A stretch of 64,000 bases of DNA from Centrapalus pauciflorus (Eukaryota > Streptophyta > Magnoliopsida > Asterales > Asteraceae): assembly GCA_020465985.1 (NCBI GenBank), contig JAANYP010003266.1:258721-322720 (forward strand), written 5' to 3'. Both the position numbers and the translations under genes were made by a program. Within the stretch, counting starts at the first letter, position 1; every line of letters starts with the position of its first letter. The notes under the pieces are model-generated. The model saw only the letters and a program-made list of their open reading frames with translations, ran no database searches and was not told the DNA's origin. Positions 1-11,424 of this stretch are shown one piece after another.

Positions 1-312
1 CACATTTAAGTAACTTAAATTATGTATTTATTTATCTTAATTACCTGCGGATAATGTGTGTTACGTGTGTAAGTGGAGGAAAAGGTCAAGTTGGTCTGAC
101 AAGCGTGCTGACGTGGTAAACGATTTCGTTTTCCGTTAGTAACATTTCAAATCAACCGCCCAAATCTTTCTCTCTCCTACTCTCTCACATTCAAATCCTA
201 TAAATGCCCATATCACTGTTTCATCTTCTTCTTCCTTACTGTATTTATACCCTCTGTAAAACCCTAAAGCACTTAGTGTCAAAAACTCGTGCATCCTTAC
301 CTACTCTCAGAA
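1..312 (+). promoter_or_regulatory. TATA-type promoter-like region upstream of family-A aORF
   Basis: Non-coding. A TATAAAT box lies at 199-205, followed by C/T-rich tracts (221-238) where transcription would start, and a telo-box-like AAACCCTAA at 259-267. Another pyrimidine-rich stretch lies at 165-187. The ATG at 313 is preceded by CTCAG plus two bases, which also looks like a splice acceptor. The layout resembles a plant Pol II core promoter placed directly before the extra ORF and far from the LTR. Function is inferred from motif order only. The upstream pol of this element lies outside the window. Confidence 0.5.
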
Positions 313-1339
313 ATGGCCTCCCAGAACAACCCCCTTATTCCTGTATTCCTTGGTGATGATGTTGAAAAGCATCCATCAGTCATCACCGTGCTAACCATCA
401 AACCCACCAACTACGTAGCAAACTTAACCATTCCCAAAAACTACATTGGAAAAGGTTATGAACAAATGGTTGAGTTCCTGAAAGCCCATCCCCTCAACTA
501 TGATATGACAGCCACTCCTGGTGTCATGTTCTACGAGATGTTTTATGAGTTTTGGTACACCTGCTCCTACGAACCTGCTACCAAAACAATAAGGGGAACA
601 ATTCTCAACACCACAAAAATTGTTGAGATCACTGCAGCTCTACTTCAGGAAGTACTTCACCTTCCTGTGGCTGAAAAAAATGAGAAACCTCAGCCTGAGA
701 ATGAACAAATGGGTAATATGCTACGCTGTTGTGGTGTGTCAGAACCTAGGGTGGGTGCAACCTTGTTCAGGAAGAAGCTTGCACCAACTTACAGCTTTCT
801 CTTCGCCTCTGTGGTGATGAGCCTAAGTTGCAAAGTTGGTTCTTTTGACCAGCTTAGCAGGGATGAAGTTCAAGTAGCCTTACAGTTTGTAGATGGGAAT
901 ACTCTCAACATGGTAAAATGTATATTCTCCAATCTGAGGTCCTTTGTGGACAAAAAAAAAAAAAAAAGAACAGCGTCCTGTTGCTGTTAGATTCCCCAGA
1001 TTTCAAAGTCTGATATTCAAACATGTGTGTGGTGAGCATCTCTACACCTCACAACCTTACTTGACAACCATGGTGTTTCCTGTCATTGGAAACAGAGTAT
1101 TTTACACCCCCGTTCCTGCTGATGAATCTCCTCTAGCAACACCAATGAGGATGTTACTTGGTTTAGTGGAAGGACCTTCTACTCAGGAGGTGGATCCAAT
1201 CTCTGCTCTCGTAGGAAAATCCAAATCACGGACCAAAAAGGCAAAATGTGCCTCGATGTCTAGTGAAGTTGGGCCTGTCACCAAGAAGGCTAAAACAGCT
1301 AAGTCTGCTCCCTCAGCCTCAGTGGTTGAGGGGGAGTAG
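313..1339 (+). pseudogene. N-terminal domain of family-A Copia additional ORF (aORF)
   Basis: Extra ORF found after pol in this Copia element; function unknown, often called env-like only because of its position. I chose the ATG at 313 because the open frame upstream has only a GTG at 289. The frame runs to 990. A run of 16 A residues (952-967) then shifts the reading frame, and the protein continues in the frame that is open from 944 to a TAG at 1337. The first ~220 residues look globular, with the pattern FLKxHPLNY, YEFWY and LHLP that recurs in the family-B aORFs. The tail is rich in Lys, Ser and Ala with KKAK-type basic clusters. No signal peptide or clear membrane segment is visible. Confidence 0.6.
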
Positions 1340-3624
1340 GCTGGTCACCTTGGTTCATCTGTTGAACCTGAAGCCTTTGTGGCTAGTGCCTTTATGGCCA
1401 CTAAGACCATGGAACGGGTTCAACAACCTGTTTCTAGCCCAGTCTCCTCACCAGTTCAAACACAACAACCTACTTCACCATCTACCGTCATGTATTCCTC
1501 TCAAAGGAAAAATCCTTAGCCAGGAAGAAATCTTCCTCCATGCCCACTAAACAAAACCCCTCTGACCCCTCTCAAAAGGAGTCAGTTGAAAAAGAGGCAA
1601 CACCTGTTTCATCTCCTTCTCCTATTTCGAGAGAAGGAGCAGCCTCTATGGAGCATGCCTCACTCTAAACTGAGTCTACCCTGGGTCAGCCTGAGCCCTT
1701 TGGTGCCTCACAAGAGGAACCAGTTGTACAAAAGGAGTCAGCCACATCAAATATCTCTGCCTCTTAACAGGTTAGGGATATTGATAGACAGGAGCACTCT
1801 CCACTCCATACTGAGTCCACATAGTCCCCCTCTCATATTTCTCATTCACACCCTGAGTCTGCACAAGGTGCCAAAACTGCTGGTACAAGCCAACCAGTAG
1901 ATCAACCTTCCCCTTCTGCTCCTCATGATGCAGCTGTTTAATCCCCAACAGCTGCTGAAGGACCAACATCCCAAGCTGATGATCCTCAGGGTACAGAACA
2001 AGCCTTTGGTGAAGCTGCTCCCCAAGTGCAAATTCCATCATCAGTCTTTACCACTGATGATGTTGAAATGCACATCTCCTCTCCCCATGAAGACGTGGCT
2101 CAAAACCAAGGCACTACTGACGGAACCACCCATGGTCTTGATGAAGGTGTCACAATGCCAGTGACATCTGAAATGCAAACATTCCTCAAAGCCTCACTCA
2201 TGAAGCACTTTCAGCCACTGCTGAAGGTTTTCTTGACCCTTCCAAAATGGGTCACTTGACTTATGCCCAGGCCATGGAACTTCATTCAAATGTGCCCCTT
2301 CCATCACCCAGTGATCCTCATACTCTTCAATCATCACCATCACACTCATCTCCATCCATCCACTCAAAACAATCCACCCATACTCCTCCATCCCCGAAAG
2401 ATCTTTCTTTCAAGGAATAGATTTCTGTGTTGTCCAACAAAGTTAGCTATTTGGAAACCTCTTTAACTATCCTTCCCTCTACCATAGCAGACTTCATGTC
2501 TCCACAGCTTAAAGGATTTATTGATTCTTTCAAGTCATCCTTTCCAACCCATGCTACCCAGCCTGACTATTCCTCTCAGCTGCTTGCACTCACTACACAG
2601 CTGCAATAGCTCTCGTCCTCACTCTCCTCTATCCTATCTCATCAACAGGACTCTGTGTCTAACATGACAGCTGTTTCCCAACAATTGTCAAGTATTGCTG
2701 AAACCTGCTCTACCACACTGCCCTCCACCTTAGCATCTCTAAATACCTTAGTGGTATCCCTGTCAAATTCTATGGCAGCAGGCTTTGATGATATGCAAGA
2801 ATCTCTTGAAAGAACTCTTGCACAGCTTCAAAGTCTGGTGTTCACTGACACTGACAAGACTGCTATTTCCCAGCTTTCCACATTTGTAAATTCCCATTCT
2901 TCTTCCCTTGAAACCTGTGTTACCCAATTAGCAGAGGTTAAGGACAACCTGGCTTTCTTAGTGCATAGCCTGGTTGGTTCAAGACGTATTACCAAACTTG
3001 CTGCAGCCAAGCCTGTTGGATCCGTTCCTTCAGGCAGACCTGATGTTGAAGGCTCTATGCCATCTCCTTCAAAGGGGGAGAAATATGCCTCGAAGACAAA
3101 GTCTAAGGGAGAGAAATCTTCATCTCCCTCTAAGGAGAAATCAGCTTCATTTGGCCAAGCAGCAGGTCATTTACAAACTGGTGATGCTGCAGGTCATAGC
3201 TGATGAGCCTACTCAGGCTAGATCTCCAAGCGCTGCACCATCTAAGGGGGAGGAATCTATTTCTAGGGATAGGCTAAGCAAAAGAAGACAACTTGTCTTG
3301 GAAGAAACATCTGAAGAAGAAAGAGAAGAGGAAGCTAAAATAGCCTTGTCCAAAGCAGCAAAAGGAAAAGGGAAAGTTGATGTGGACACTGATGATCAGA
3401 GGGACCTTCAACTCAAATTTGACAAGGCTCAATCCAAAGAAATGAAAATTCCACTGGAAACTTACTACAAGTGGAAACAAGAGCAGGATGAAAGTCTTGA
3501 AAGAGAGAAGAAGGAAGCAGCCTCTGTAAAAGCTGCTCAAGTCTTTCCTGCCAAGGAGGCAAGAAAAATCAATGTGCCTGCCTTGGAAGTTCAAAGGAAG
3601 CTTGTAAAAACATTAAATGAGTAA
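1340..3624 (+). pseudogene. Low-complexity and coiled-coil middle of family-A aORF, broken
   Basis: The coding trace continues after the TAG at 1337 but is cut by many stops and frame changes through about 2610. Composition is Ser/Thr/Pro/Gln-rich, typical of the unstructured middle of these ORFs. A longer open piece at 2655-3203 has heptad-like Leu/Ser spacing that suggests a coiled coil, followed by Lys/Ser-rich SPSKGEK-type repeats. The frame open through 3624 continues it with strongly charged sequence (EETSEEEREEEAKIALSKAA) and more helical segments. Order and charge pattern match the middle of the family-B aORFs, although the sequence itself is not obviously alignable. Function unknown. 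Confidence 0.5.
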
Positions 3625-4520
3625 GTAGCTGGCAAAGAGGGTGAGAAAGAGCAAGGTTCGAAGGTCTTAGTGACCAAAGCACGGTCTGTGTCCTCTATCC
3701 CTTCATCAGCAAACGCCCAGTTCTACTTTGACAACATGGCAAGGAAAAATATGTTTGATGTCGCTAATAGAAGACTTGCCAAAGAAACAATTGTCAAAGT
3801 TGTTCCCATCTCAAGGAAAGGTAAACAGTGGAGGCTTCAAATCACAAGGCTTGGTGCTGAAGGTCCTGAACTGGAACCTTATGAATCCATTGATGTTGCA
3901 AATATGGGATACAGAGAATGTGTTGAACTGGTTGTTGCCCTGAGCAGATCAAAATCTAAGACTGCTAAAACTGTTAGGGCATATGTTAAGAAGCTGATGG
4001 AGAAAGTAAAAGATCTGGGCTTGATATCAGAAGAAATGATAAAAGGTACTTCACAAGTAGAACCTAAGATCAAGCCTAGGAGACAAAGAGATATACAGAG
4101 CTTGAGGAGCTAGTCATGATGATTGAGCAGGGCCTCTACGCTATTGAGATCAAAGGAGTTGATCACAACTTGCCTGTAGGGTTTGAACCTGAAGAAGGCA
4201 AGTTTATTGAAGAGCCTAAAGTAGGAGTATTCTTTGTGGATCCTCTGTCTAAAAGATTGTGGTTTCAAAGAGCTTCAGACCTTCACAAAGCTGGTCTTAA
4301 ACAAATCATAGTCTTCAAACTCTCTAAGGCTTTTGAGAAGCATGCCAGATGGAGAGTCATCATATGGGATCAGCATAAAGCCTTCCATAGAAGAGGAGAA
4401 CTTGAGAACCCTGACTTTATGTTCCTCAGACTTGAGTTAGAAGATATTGAGGCCAGTATAGAACGAGCTCAGAAGAAAGGTGAAGAACAGTGTCAAGGTC
4501 CATCTACTAGTGATGAGTAG
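3625..4520 (+). pseudogene. C-terminal domain of family-A aORF
   Basis: Two open pieces, 3670-4113 and 4116-4520, form one domain with a frameshift near 4090-4110. The TAA at 3622 interrupts the link to the middle part. The domain is mixed alpha/beta in composition, with aromatic-rich stretches (VGVFFVDPL, RLWFQRASDL) and a conserved-looking MIEQGLYAIEIKG. It ends at a TAG at 4518 about 270 bp before the polypurine tract, as expected for the last ORF of the element. I do not recognise a catalytic motif. A phrase around 3620 recurs just after the stop at 4540-4565 (AGTAGCTGGCAAAGAGGGT), probably a small duplication. Confidence 0.5.
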
Positions 4521-4797
4521 ATGAAGAATGGAAGCTGTCCATAAGTCAGTAGCTGGCAAAGAGGGTTGAATTTTCTTTGTACATAAGTTGTACCTTGTTA
4601 CATGTGTTGTAACTTATTCCAATACATTAGTTGTACCTGTAAACACACATGTTGTTTATATCAATATCCATGTATGTACAAACTAATCTTTTACTTTACT
4701 TCAACGTTGTATTTTCATTTCAGCAACTATAATGTAAAAATATATAGTGACCATTGATAGAATCAGCTTAGGCTGAATATTGCAAATTGGGGGAGAT
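4521..4797 (+). other. 3' untranslated stretch with polypurine tract of family-A element
   Basis: AT-rich non-coding sequence with several short repeats of the type TTGTAC/TTACATGTGTTGTAAC (4575-4660). It ends in the polypurine tract GGGGGAGA at 4789-4796, immediately followed by the LTR start TGTTAGGCAC. The tract is the primer site for plus-strand DNA synthesis, and its position fixes the orientation of this element as plus and the ORF above as its last gene. Confidence 0.75.
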
Positions 4798-5924
4798 TGT
4801 TAGGCACAAAAAGGCCTCAATCAAACCTGTTTTATATTATAGGGGGGAGATTTTTAATAAAACTCGGTTGATATACTTAAGAGTATAATTTAAGGCCTTT
4901 TAATGCCTTATTGAAACCTGATAAGTGATTTGCAATATAAGCCCAAAGCTGCTCACATTGTTACATTTGTTGTAACCTGGCAGATTGCCTAAGCTGTCCT
5001 AAACTTTTGGACAGGTTTCGCATAAACTATCTACGCTATTCAAATCTGTTGGACACCTTTGACTCAAATTAAGTGTTCTGTTATTTGTGAACAGAACCTG
5101 TTCTTTGTGAACAGGTTGTACACTTTATGGAATGTGTTTTCATGTCATCATGTAAAGTCTTGGACTAGAATATCAGTTTAAAATTCGAAGACAAAGTAGA
5201 AAATCAGAAGCTGCTTTCACTGCCTAATCTGTTCTGATACAAGAAGACAAATATGATATTTGAAATGGGTTACAGACCATTTCTTATATCAAAATAGCTA
5301 TACATGAAGAGGAAATATTTAAAGTTGACATTCCTCTTTAAGGTAAAGATGTATGAAACAGAGACAAAAAAGAAAAGACAAATATTCTGCAACAAAGGGA
5401 CAAATTATGTTTTATCAGAATGTGCAGAAAAGTATCCTTGTCTTTTGTAAATGCACTCCACTATCTCTGCATCCAATGAGGAAGTTTCACTGGGATTCTC
5501 TGAGTGAGTATAAAAGGAAGCTTCTACGGAATGAGAGACAACCAAGAGAAAGACATCCACAAGTCCATAACGTGCAAAAAGAATTGTGTTTTCATGCATG
5601 CAAGTTCTGCCTTCAACAAAGAATAGAATAGTAATAGTATGTCTAAGTTGTTCTACTTCTAAGCTGTCTATCTGTGTCTTGTAAAACAGTGAGTGAATTC
5701 ATTATAACTAGTTTGAGTGAGTCTTAGATTAGTTGTTCATATGTTGTTTCTGTCATCTCTGTTTGAACCATTCCACAGTTCAAACCTGTTTGTAATTAAC
5801 ACTTGTTAATATGTACATACAAACTTTGAGAACGTGTGTTGAAATTTTAAAATAGTTGTATTCAACCCCCCCCCCCCCTTTACAGCTTACAACAACATAC
5901 GTGGGAAACATTTTGGGACCTACA
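4798..5924 (+). repeat. Family-A Copia LTR, plus orientation
   Basis: About 1.13 kb, TG...CA bounded: starts TGTTAGGCACAAAAAGGCC and ends GGGACCTACA. A polypurine tract precedes it. Inside are two back-to-back 8-bp hairpins (5075-5116), a TATAAAAG box at 5509-5516 and a poly-C run at about 5866-5879 near the 3' end. The same termini and order occur in the minus-strand LTR at 10302-11424, which supports the borders. No primer-binding site follows; instead the sequence abuts an inverted partial copy of the same LTR. Confidence 0.85.
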
Positions 5925-6449
5925 CAAAGAAACAAGTCAACTTATAATCTTTAGTCTTCTTATAAAGCCATTTTGATGTAAAAAATGTTTGTCACCCTTT
6001 TCAAATATCTTCTTTGTCTTCATGTAACAAAATAGCTTTGGCAGGGTTGCAACAATTCTACTTTTCCACTACGTCTTGAATCTTTAGACTGATCCTAACA
6101 TTCAAAACTTTACATGATGACTTGGAAACACATTCCAATAAGTGTTAAACCTATTCAAAAAGAACAAACCACTTGATTATGTCAAACCTGTCCAACAGAT
6201 ACAAAAACTTACATATAAACTGTCAAACATGTTAAACTGATGAGGATAGTTTTGACATACTACTAGGTTACAACTTATTTAACAGTGTAAAATAAACTTA
6301 GGCTTAGTATTGAAAATCATCACAAGGTTGGTTTGAGGCATTAAACATCCTAAAAATCTCCCCAAAGTGCATCAAACAGGTTTGATCAAGGATCCCCCCC
6401 CCCCCTATGGTATAAAACAAGTTTGATTGACGCTTTTTTTGTGCGTAAC
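5925..6449 (-). repeat. Truncated family-A LTR (U3 part), minus orientation
   Basis: Read on the minus strand it begins TGTTACGCACAAAAAAAGCG (one base off the usual TGTTAGGCAC) and follows the U3 of the other family-A LTRs for about 520 bp. It stops at the border with the plus LTR, before the TATA region. It would be the 3' LTR of the minus pol at 6766-10284. It is clearly more diverged than the two complete LTRs and carries a poly-C run near 6392. Confidence 0.7.
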
Positions 6450-6765
6450 ATTTGGATTTGTGGGCTTCAGAGAAAAGAATGTTTCGTACAATACCATATA
6501 TAGGAATCCAGATTTGTCAGGATCTAAAACTGAATAACCAAGACTAACTGATTTGAATTTATCAGAGTATAAATCAATAATCTTGCTTTGAATCAAAGTT
6601 TAATTAAGAAGTTTGCGGAATAACACTTAATTATTTTAACAAAAAAAACTTTCAGAATCAATAATGAATAAAACACAAGAAGTAGTAAAGATTGTTTGTA
6701 TTGCTGAATTCAATGATTACAATCACCTCTAATCTGTTTGATTAGACGAAGAACACAGACTGTTC
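6450..6765. other. Unassigned AT-rich stretch between truncated LTR and pol
   Basis: About 316 bp with no convincing coding frame. It lies where the end of RNase H and the 3' untranslated region of the minus element should be, but does not resemble the corresponding parts of the other copies. The piece around 6600-6720 has the look of LTR or leader sequence from another element, but I cannot assign it. Confidence 0.4.
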
Positions 6766-8145
6766 TTAAGGTTTTACATATTCTGCTTCAGTGGAAGATG
6801 TGGACACAGTTGTCTGCTTTTTGCATTGCCAAGAGACCAGTCTTGCTCCTAAGTATTGACATCCACCAGTTGTGGATTTTCTGTCAATGTTGCATCCACC
6901 ATAATCACTGTCAGAATAAGCAGTTAGTACAAGGGGAGAGTCTTTAGGATACCATAGGCCTAAGTGTGGTTGGCCTTTAAGGTATCTAAAGATTCTCTTA
7001 ACAGCAACCAGGTGAGAATCCTTTGGAGAGCATTGAAACCTAGCACACACACAGACAGCAAACATAATATCAGGTCTAGAAGATGTTAGATACATAAGTG
7101 ATCCTATGAGAGATTTGTATGAATGTATGTCCACATCTATGCCATCTTTGTCTGTATGAAGCTGCTTGTGAGGATCCATTGGAGTGCTTGCAGCTTTGGT
7201 GTCTTGATACCCAAACTTGTCCAGTATGTCTTTTACATACTTTGATTGGCTTATGAAAAGTCCAGTGGGCTTCTGCTTGACTTGTAATCCCAGAAAGAAA
7301 GTGAGTTCTCCCATTGAACTCATTTGAAACTTTTTGTGCATTAAAGCTTCAAACTCTTTGCACAGACAGTCATTTGTTGAGCCAAAGATAATGTCATCAA
7401 CATATATTTGGACAAGCAGAATCTCATCTTTGATAGACTTAGTGAAAAGTGTTTTGTCCAGGGTGCCTCTCTTGAATCCATTCTGTAGAAGGTAGGATGA
7501 CAGAGTGTCAGACCATGCTCTGGGGGCTTGATGGAGACTATAGAGAGCCTTGTCTAGCTTGTAAACCCTGTCTGGATACTTGTAGTCTTCAAAACCAGGA
7601 GGTTGACACACATATACCTCCTCTTCAATTGTTCCATACAGAAAAGCAGACTTCACATCCATTTGATACACTTTGAAACCTTTGAAGCTTGCATAGGCCA
7701 AAAATAGTCTGATGGCTTCAATTCTTGCTACTGGAGCAAATACATCATCGTAATCTATGCCTTCTTCTTGAGTGTAACCTTGTGCTACTAGCCTTGCTTT
7801 ATTCTTGATGACTATCCCTCTCTCATCTTTCTTGTTTCTGAACACCCATCTTGTACCAATTGCTCTCTTACCTTTAGGAAGATCCACCAGAGTCCATACA
7901 TTCTGAATCTTGAACTGTAGAAGCTCTTCTTGCATAGCCTCAATCCAAGATGAATCTTTTAAGGCTTCTGATGCCTTTTTAGGTTCTAGTTGAGACATGA
8001 AACAAGCATTCTCAAAGGCAGCTAGACTGAATTCAGGAACTGCTTGTTCAGCAGCAGCAGTCTCATTTTGAACCATTTTCCTTGTTTGTACAGGAGTGCT
8101 TGGATCACCTAGTATTTGATTGAGAGGATGATACTTGTGAACTCT
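6766..8145 (-). pseudogene. pol: Copia reverse transcriptase-RNase H, 3' truncated (A2)
   Basis: Reads 436 residues without a stop from 8076, with the open frame extending further upstream to about 8145. Typical Copia RT: the WIEAMQEEL start, the fingers motif KNKARLVAQGYTQ, LDVKSAFLYG-like MDVKSAFLYG, and the catalytic YVDD at 7393-7404. RNase H follows with SDSDYGGC and STEAEY, then coding identity ends abruptly at about 6770, so roughly the last 90 residues of RNase H are gone. It connects to integrase through a frameshift in a CT repeat near 8155-8165. It would copy RNA into DNA in the virus-like particle if intact. Confidence 0.85.
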
Positions 8146-9968
8146 TAGTGTAGGCTCTCTCTCTGTGTCTGAAAAGAGGATCCAAGATTTGTATCATCTC
8201 CATCAGGACCAGTGAATGATTCAGTTTCTGGAACAACATGACTTGAGTCTGGGACTGTTTCCCTTTGTGTTGGAGCTGTTCTCTCAGGACTTGGAAGTGG
8301 CACTTCAGTGTCTGGATTTGTGTCATGTTGAGCATTCAGGACCCCTGGAGGATCACAGGACAGAAGTGGTATAGTGGTGTAATCATCCCAACTTGTTGAA
8401 TCTGCAGCAGTCTGAAACTTTGTGCCAACAGCTTGAGAATTTGTATTGGCAGCATGAGAATTTGTGTTAGCAGCTTCAATCCTGTATGCATCAGCTTCTG
8501 CAGTATACTCAACAAAGCTCAGAGAATTTGTTAGTGAATCTAAATCAAACAACCAATCAGGACCAGTACCTTTGATATTTGCAGTATGTTCATTAAATTC
8601 AACATTGGCACTTTCTTCAATGATTTTAGACACACTGTTATATACTCTATAGGCTTTGCTTTGATTTGAGTATCCTACAAAGAATCCTTCTTCAGCCTTA
8701 CTTTCGAATTTTCCTAAGTGAGTCTTAGTGTGAAGAATAGTACATGGACATCCAAAAGGCTTGAAGAAAGCTATTAGGGGACTTCTGTTATGGAATAACT
8801 CATAGGGAGTTTTCCCTTGTGATTGGACAATTTGAACCCTATTCAGAACATAACAGGCTGTATTGACAGCTTCTGCCCAGAAAGTCATTGGCAGATTTGA
8901 ATCAGCTAACATTGTTCTAGCAGCCTCAATTAATGTTCTGTTCTTTCTTTCAGCTACACCATTTTGTTGTGGTGTTCTTGGTGCACTATATTGTCTAGTA
9001 ATGCCTTTGGACTCACAGAATCTGTTTAGAATGTGATTTTTAAATTCTGTTCCATTGTCTAATCTTATCACCTTAACTTTTGAGTTGGATTGGTTTTCTA
9101 TCTTAAGGATAAAAGACTTAACTAGCTCAGCAGTTTCATCTTTGGACCTAAGAAAGTAAACCCAAGTAAATCTGGTGAAATCATCAACAATAACTAAACA
9201 GTAAGCCCTTTTATTCAAACTCAAAACAGATGTTGGACCAAATAGATCCATATGAAGCAACTGAAGAACAGATGAGATTGAATTTACTTCTTTGGCCTTA
9301 TGAGAAGTTTTGTGTTGCTTGCCTTTAAGACATGCTACACAATGATCATCACAGATGAACTCCTTTTGTGGTAAGCCTCTTACCAGATTCTTTTTGACTA
9401 AAACATTCATGGACTTGAAGTTCATGTGACACATCCTTCTATGCCAAAGAGCAGACTCATTGGATGATGCTTTGGATATCAAACAGCTTAAAGTATTTGA
9501 TTTAGATAAAAGATCTGTGTCCAGACAGTAAACATTGTCCTTTCTTGGTGTTCTTAGTAAAACAAGATTTTCAAGAATTTTGAAATCTTTTGAAAGGACA
9601 ATGCACTCAGAATCTGTAAACAGAACAATGTTTTGTTTGTCACAGATTTGAGAGACACTTAATAAATTATACTTAAGCTGTTCAACATACAAAACATCAT
9701 GGAATAGCATGTTGCCTGCATTAACAGTACCCTTACCTGTAACCTTACCTCCTTTTGAGTTGCCTCCAAATGCAACAAATCCTCCATCAAAGTCTTTGAA
9801 ATTTGACAAGCACTCAGAATTGCCTGTCATGTGCCTAGAGCATCCACTGTCCAAATGCCATCTTGTTTTATGAGGAGACCTGTGGTTGCCCTGCACAAAT
9901 AACAGCTCAGTCAGTTGTGGAGTAAACCCAAACCAAATTGGTTTTGGGTTGGCCTTGCATATTGACAT
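8145..9968 (-). pseudogene. pol: Copia protease and integrase (A2)
   Basis: One long frame of about 600 codons. It starts in the protease region with the WHLDSGCSRHMTG motif (aspartic protease-like DSG), followed by the GAG_pre-integrase zinc-binding segment (HRRMCHMNF ... CDDHCVACLKGKQHKTSH) and the DDE integrase core (LLHMDLFGPT, IRLDNGTEF, PQQNGVAERKNRTL). The C-terminal linker is rich in repeated AANTNSHAANTNSQA-type units at about 8400-8480. It ends out of frame with RT near 8160, so a single indel in a CTCTCT repeat separates the two pol halves. Confidence 0.85.
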
Positions 9969-10284
9969 AACTAAACACTGTTTTTGACTTTTTATATTTT
10001 TTGAGATCTACTGATGGAGTTTTTGGAGAGTATTTAGTGAGAATATGAGGTATCCAGTTATTTTGATCATCTTTTCTTCTAACAGTCTCAGATGATTCAC
10101 TAGCAGTTCCAGAATGATGCTTAACAGTCTGATCTGTGATTTTAGTGCTAAAAGCTTCAAATTTTGCACTAACAGCTTCAGAATTTGGCTTAGCAGTTTG
10201 ATCTTTTGCATCAGCAGTTTGATCTAAGAATCTGTCCTTGACACACCATATTTGTTTAAAACTTGATTTAGGCTTTGCAAACAC
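9907..10284 (-). pseudogene. Remnant gag-pol linker of A2
   Basis: About 125 residues, hydrophilic and repetitive, with DQTADAKDQTAKPNSEA-like repeats rich in Thr, Glu, Ser and Lys. It overlaps the protease frame by about 60 bp in another frame, so a frameshift lies near 9950. It reaches to within 18 bp of the LTR end at 10302. Gag proper, including any zinc knuckle, is absent. This is the unstructured region between gag and protease in this Copia family. Confidence 0.55.
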
Positions 10285-10301
10285 TTGTTTTTGATGTGTG
10301 T

Positions 10302-11424
10302 TGTAGGTCCCGAGAAGTTCCCAAAGTATATAGTTATAAGCTGTAGAGGGGGGGTGAATACAGCAATTTAAAAACTAGACACTCTTTTCTCAATGTTTGT
10401 ATGTATTATCAACAATTTGTTAATTACAAACAAGCTTGAATGCGGAATAGTTCAAGCTGAGATGACAGATACAACAGTATGCTTACTAGTCTAAGACAGA
10501 CTCAAACTAGTATACAATGAATACACTCACTAAGAAGCACTCACTGTGTTTACAAGACTCAGAGGGACAGCTTATGTAGGACAGCTTAGACACAAAGAAA
10601 CTGTATTACACAAGCAGGCTTGCATGCATGAAAACACACTTGCACGTTCACTCTTGGGTTTCAGCACTTAGCTTTCTTCACGCTTCTTTCTGACCTTAGA
10701 AGCTTCCTTTTATACTCACTTAGAGGATCTAAGAGAAACATCTTCATTGGACGGAATGAAAAGGAAAAGTCTTGTTGAAAAGACAACATAACCTTTTCTG
10801 CACTTTTCTGAAAAGCAGACTTGTCTTCACATGTGCAGAACTTTTGTCTTTTTACTTTGTCTACTGTTGCATTGCCTTTAACTAATTTAGGAATGTCAAC
10901 TTTGCGTCTTTCTTCCTTGTAAAGGCCTATTTTGATATAAGAAAAAGGTCTGTCACCCTTTTTCAAATAACCTTTTGTCTTCATGTTACAGAACAGCGTG
11001 GGCAGGCTGAGCAGTTCTGTTTTCCACTTTGTCTTCGACTTTGTAAACTGATCTTGTAGTCAAAAAAAATACATGATGACTTGGAAACAAATTCCATAAA
11101 GTGTTTAGCCTGTTCACAAAGAACAGGTTCTGTTTACAAAGAACAGAACACTTTAAAAATGCCCAAGCTGCTCAATAGTGTAGAGCAGCGTAGACAGTTT
11201 ATGTCCAGCCTGTTCAGCAGACAGAGCAGCTTGGACAAACTGTCTTAGTTGCAACACATGCAACATATAGAACAGCTTTAGACTGATATTGCAAATCATT
11301 TTCAGGTTTCAATAAGGCATGTAACAGGCCTTAAATTCAACCTTCAAATGCATCAAAAGGTTTGATTATAAATCTCCCCCTCAGATGTAGAACAGGTTTG
11401 ACTGAGGCCTTTTTGTGCCTAACA
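10302..11424 (-). repeat. Family-A Copia LTR, complete, minus orientation
   Basis: About 1.12 kb. On the minus strand it starts TGTTAGGCACAAAAAGGCC at 11424 and ends GGGACCTACA at 10302. A TATAAAAG box lies at 10707-10714 and twin hairpins at about 11108-11148, both at the same relative positions as in the plus LTR. The base after the LTR start (11425) is gypsy integrase sequence, giving a sharp insertion border. The internal side lacks a primer-binding site. Confidence 0.85.

Larger units (their letters stand above)
5925..11424 (-). mobile_element. Family-A Ty1/Copia element A2, internally deleted
   Basis: Minus-strand order: LTR (11424 to 10302), remnant of a gag-pol linker, protease/integrase, RT/RNase H ending early at 6766, unassigned 316 bp, truncated LTR (6449 to 5925). 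No primer-binding site or gag follows the 5' LTR: the sequence goes straight into the linker. The C-terminal part of RNase H and the aORF are also missing. The 5' LTR abuts gypsy integrase at 11425, so the element was inserted in that gypsy copy. The downstream flank is lost, so no target-site duplication can be checked. Confidence 0.75.

Noticed and set aside
313..4520. A host gene with its own promoter
   Set aside because: The ORF is followed by a polypurine tract and LTR in the same orientation and is full of frame breaks, so it belongs to the element.
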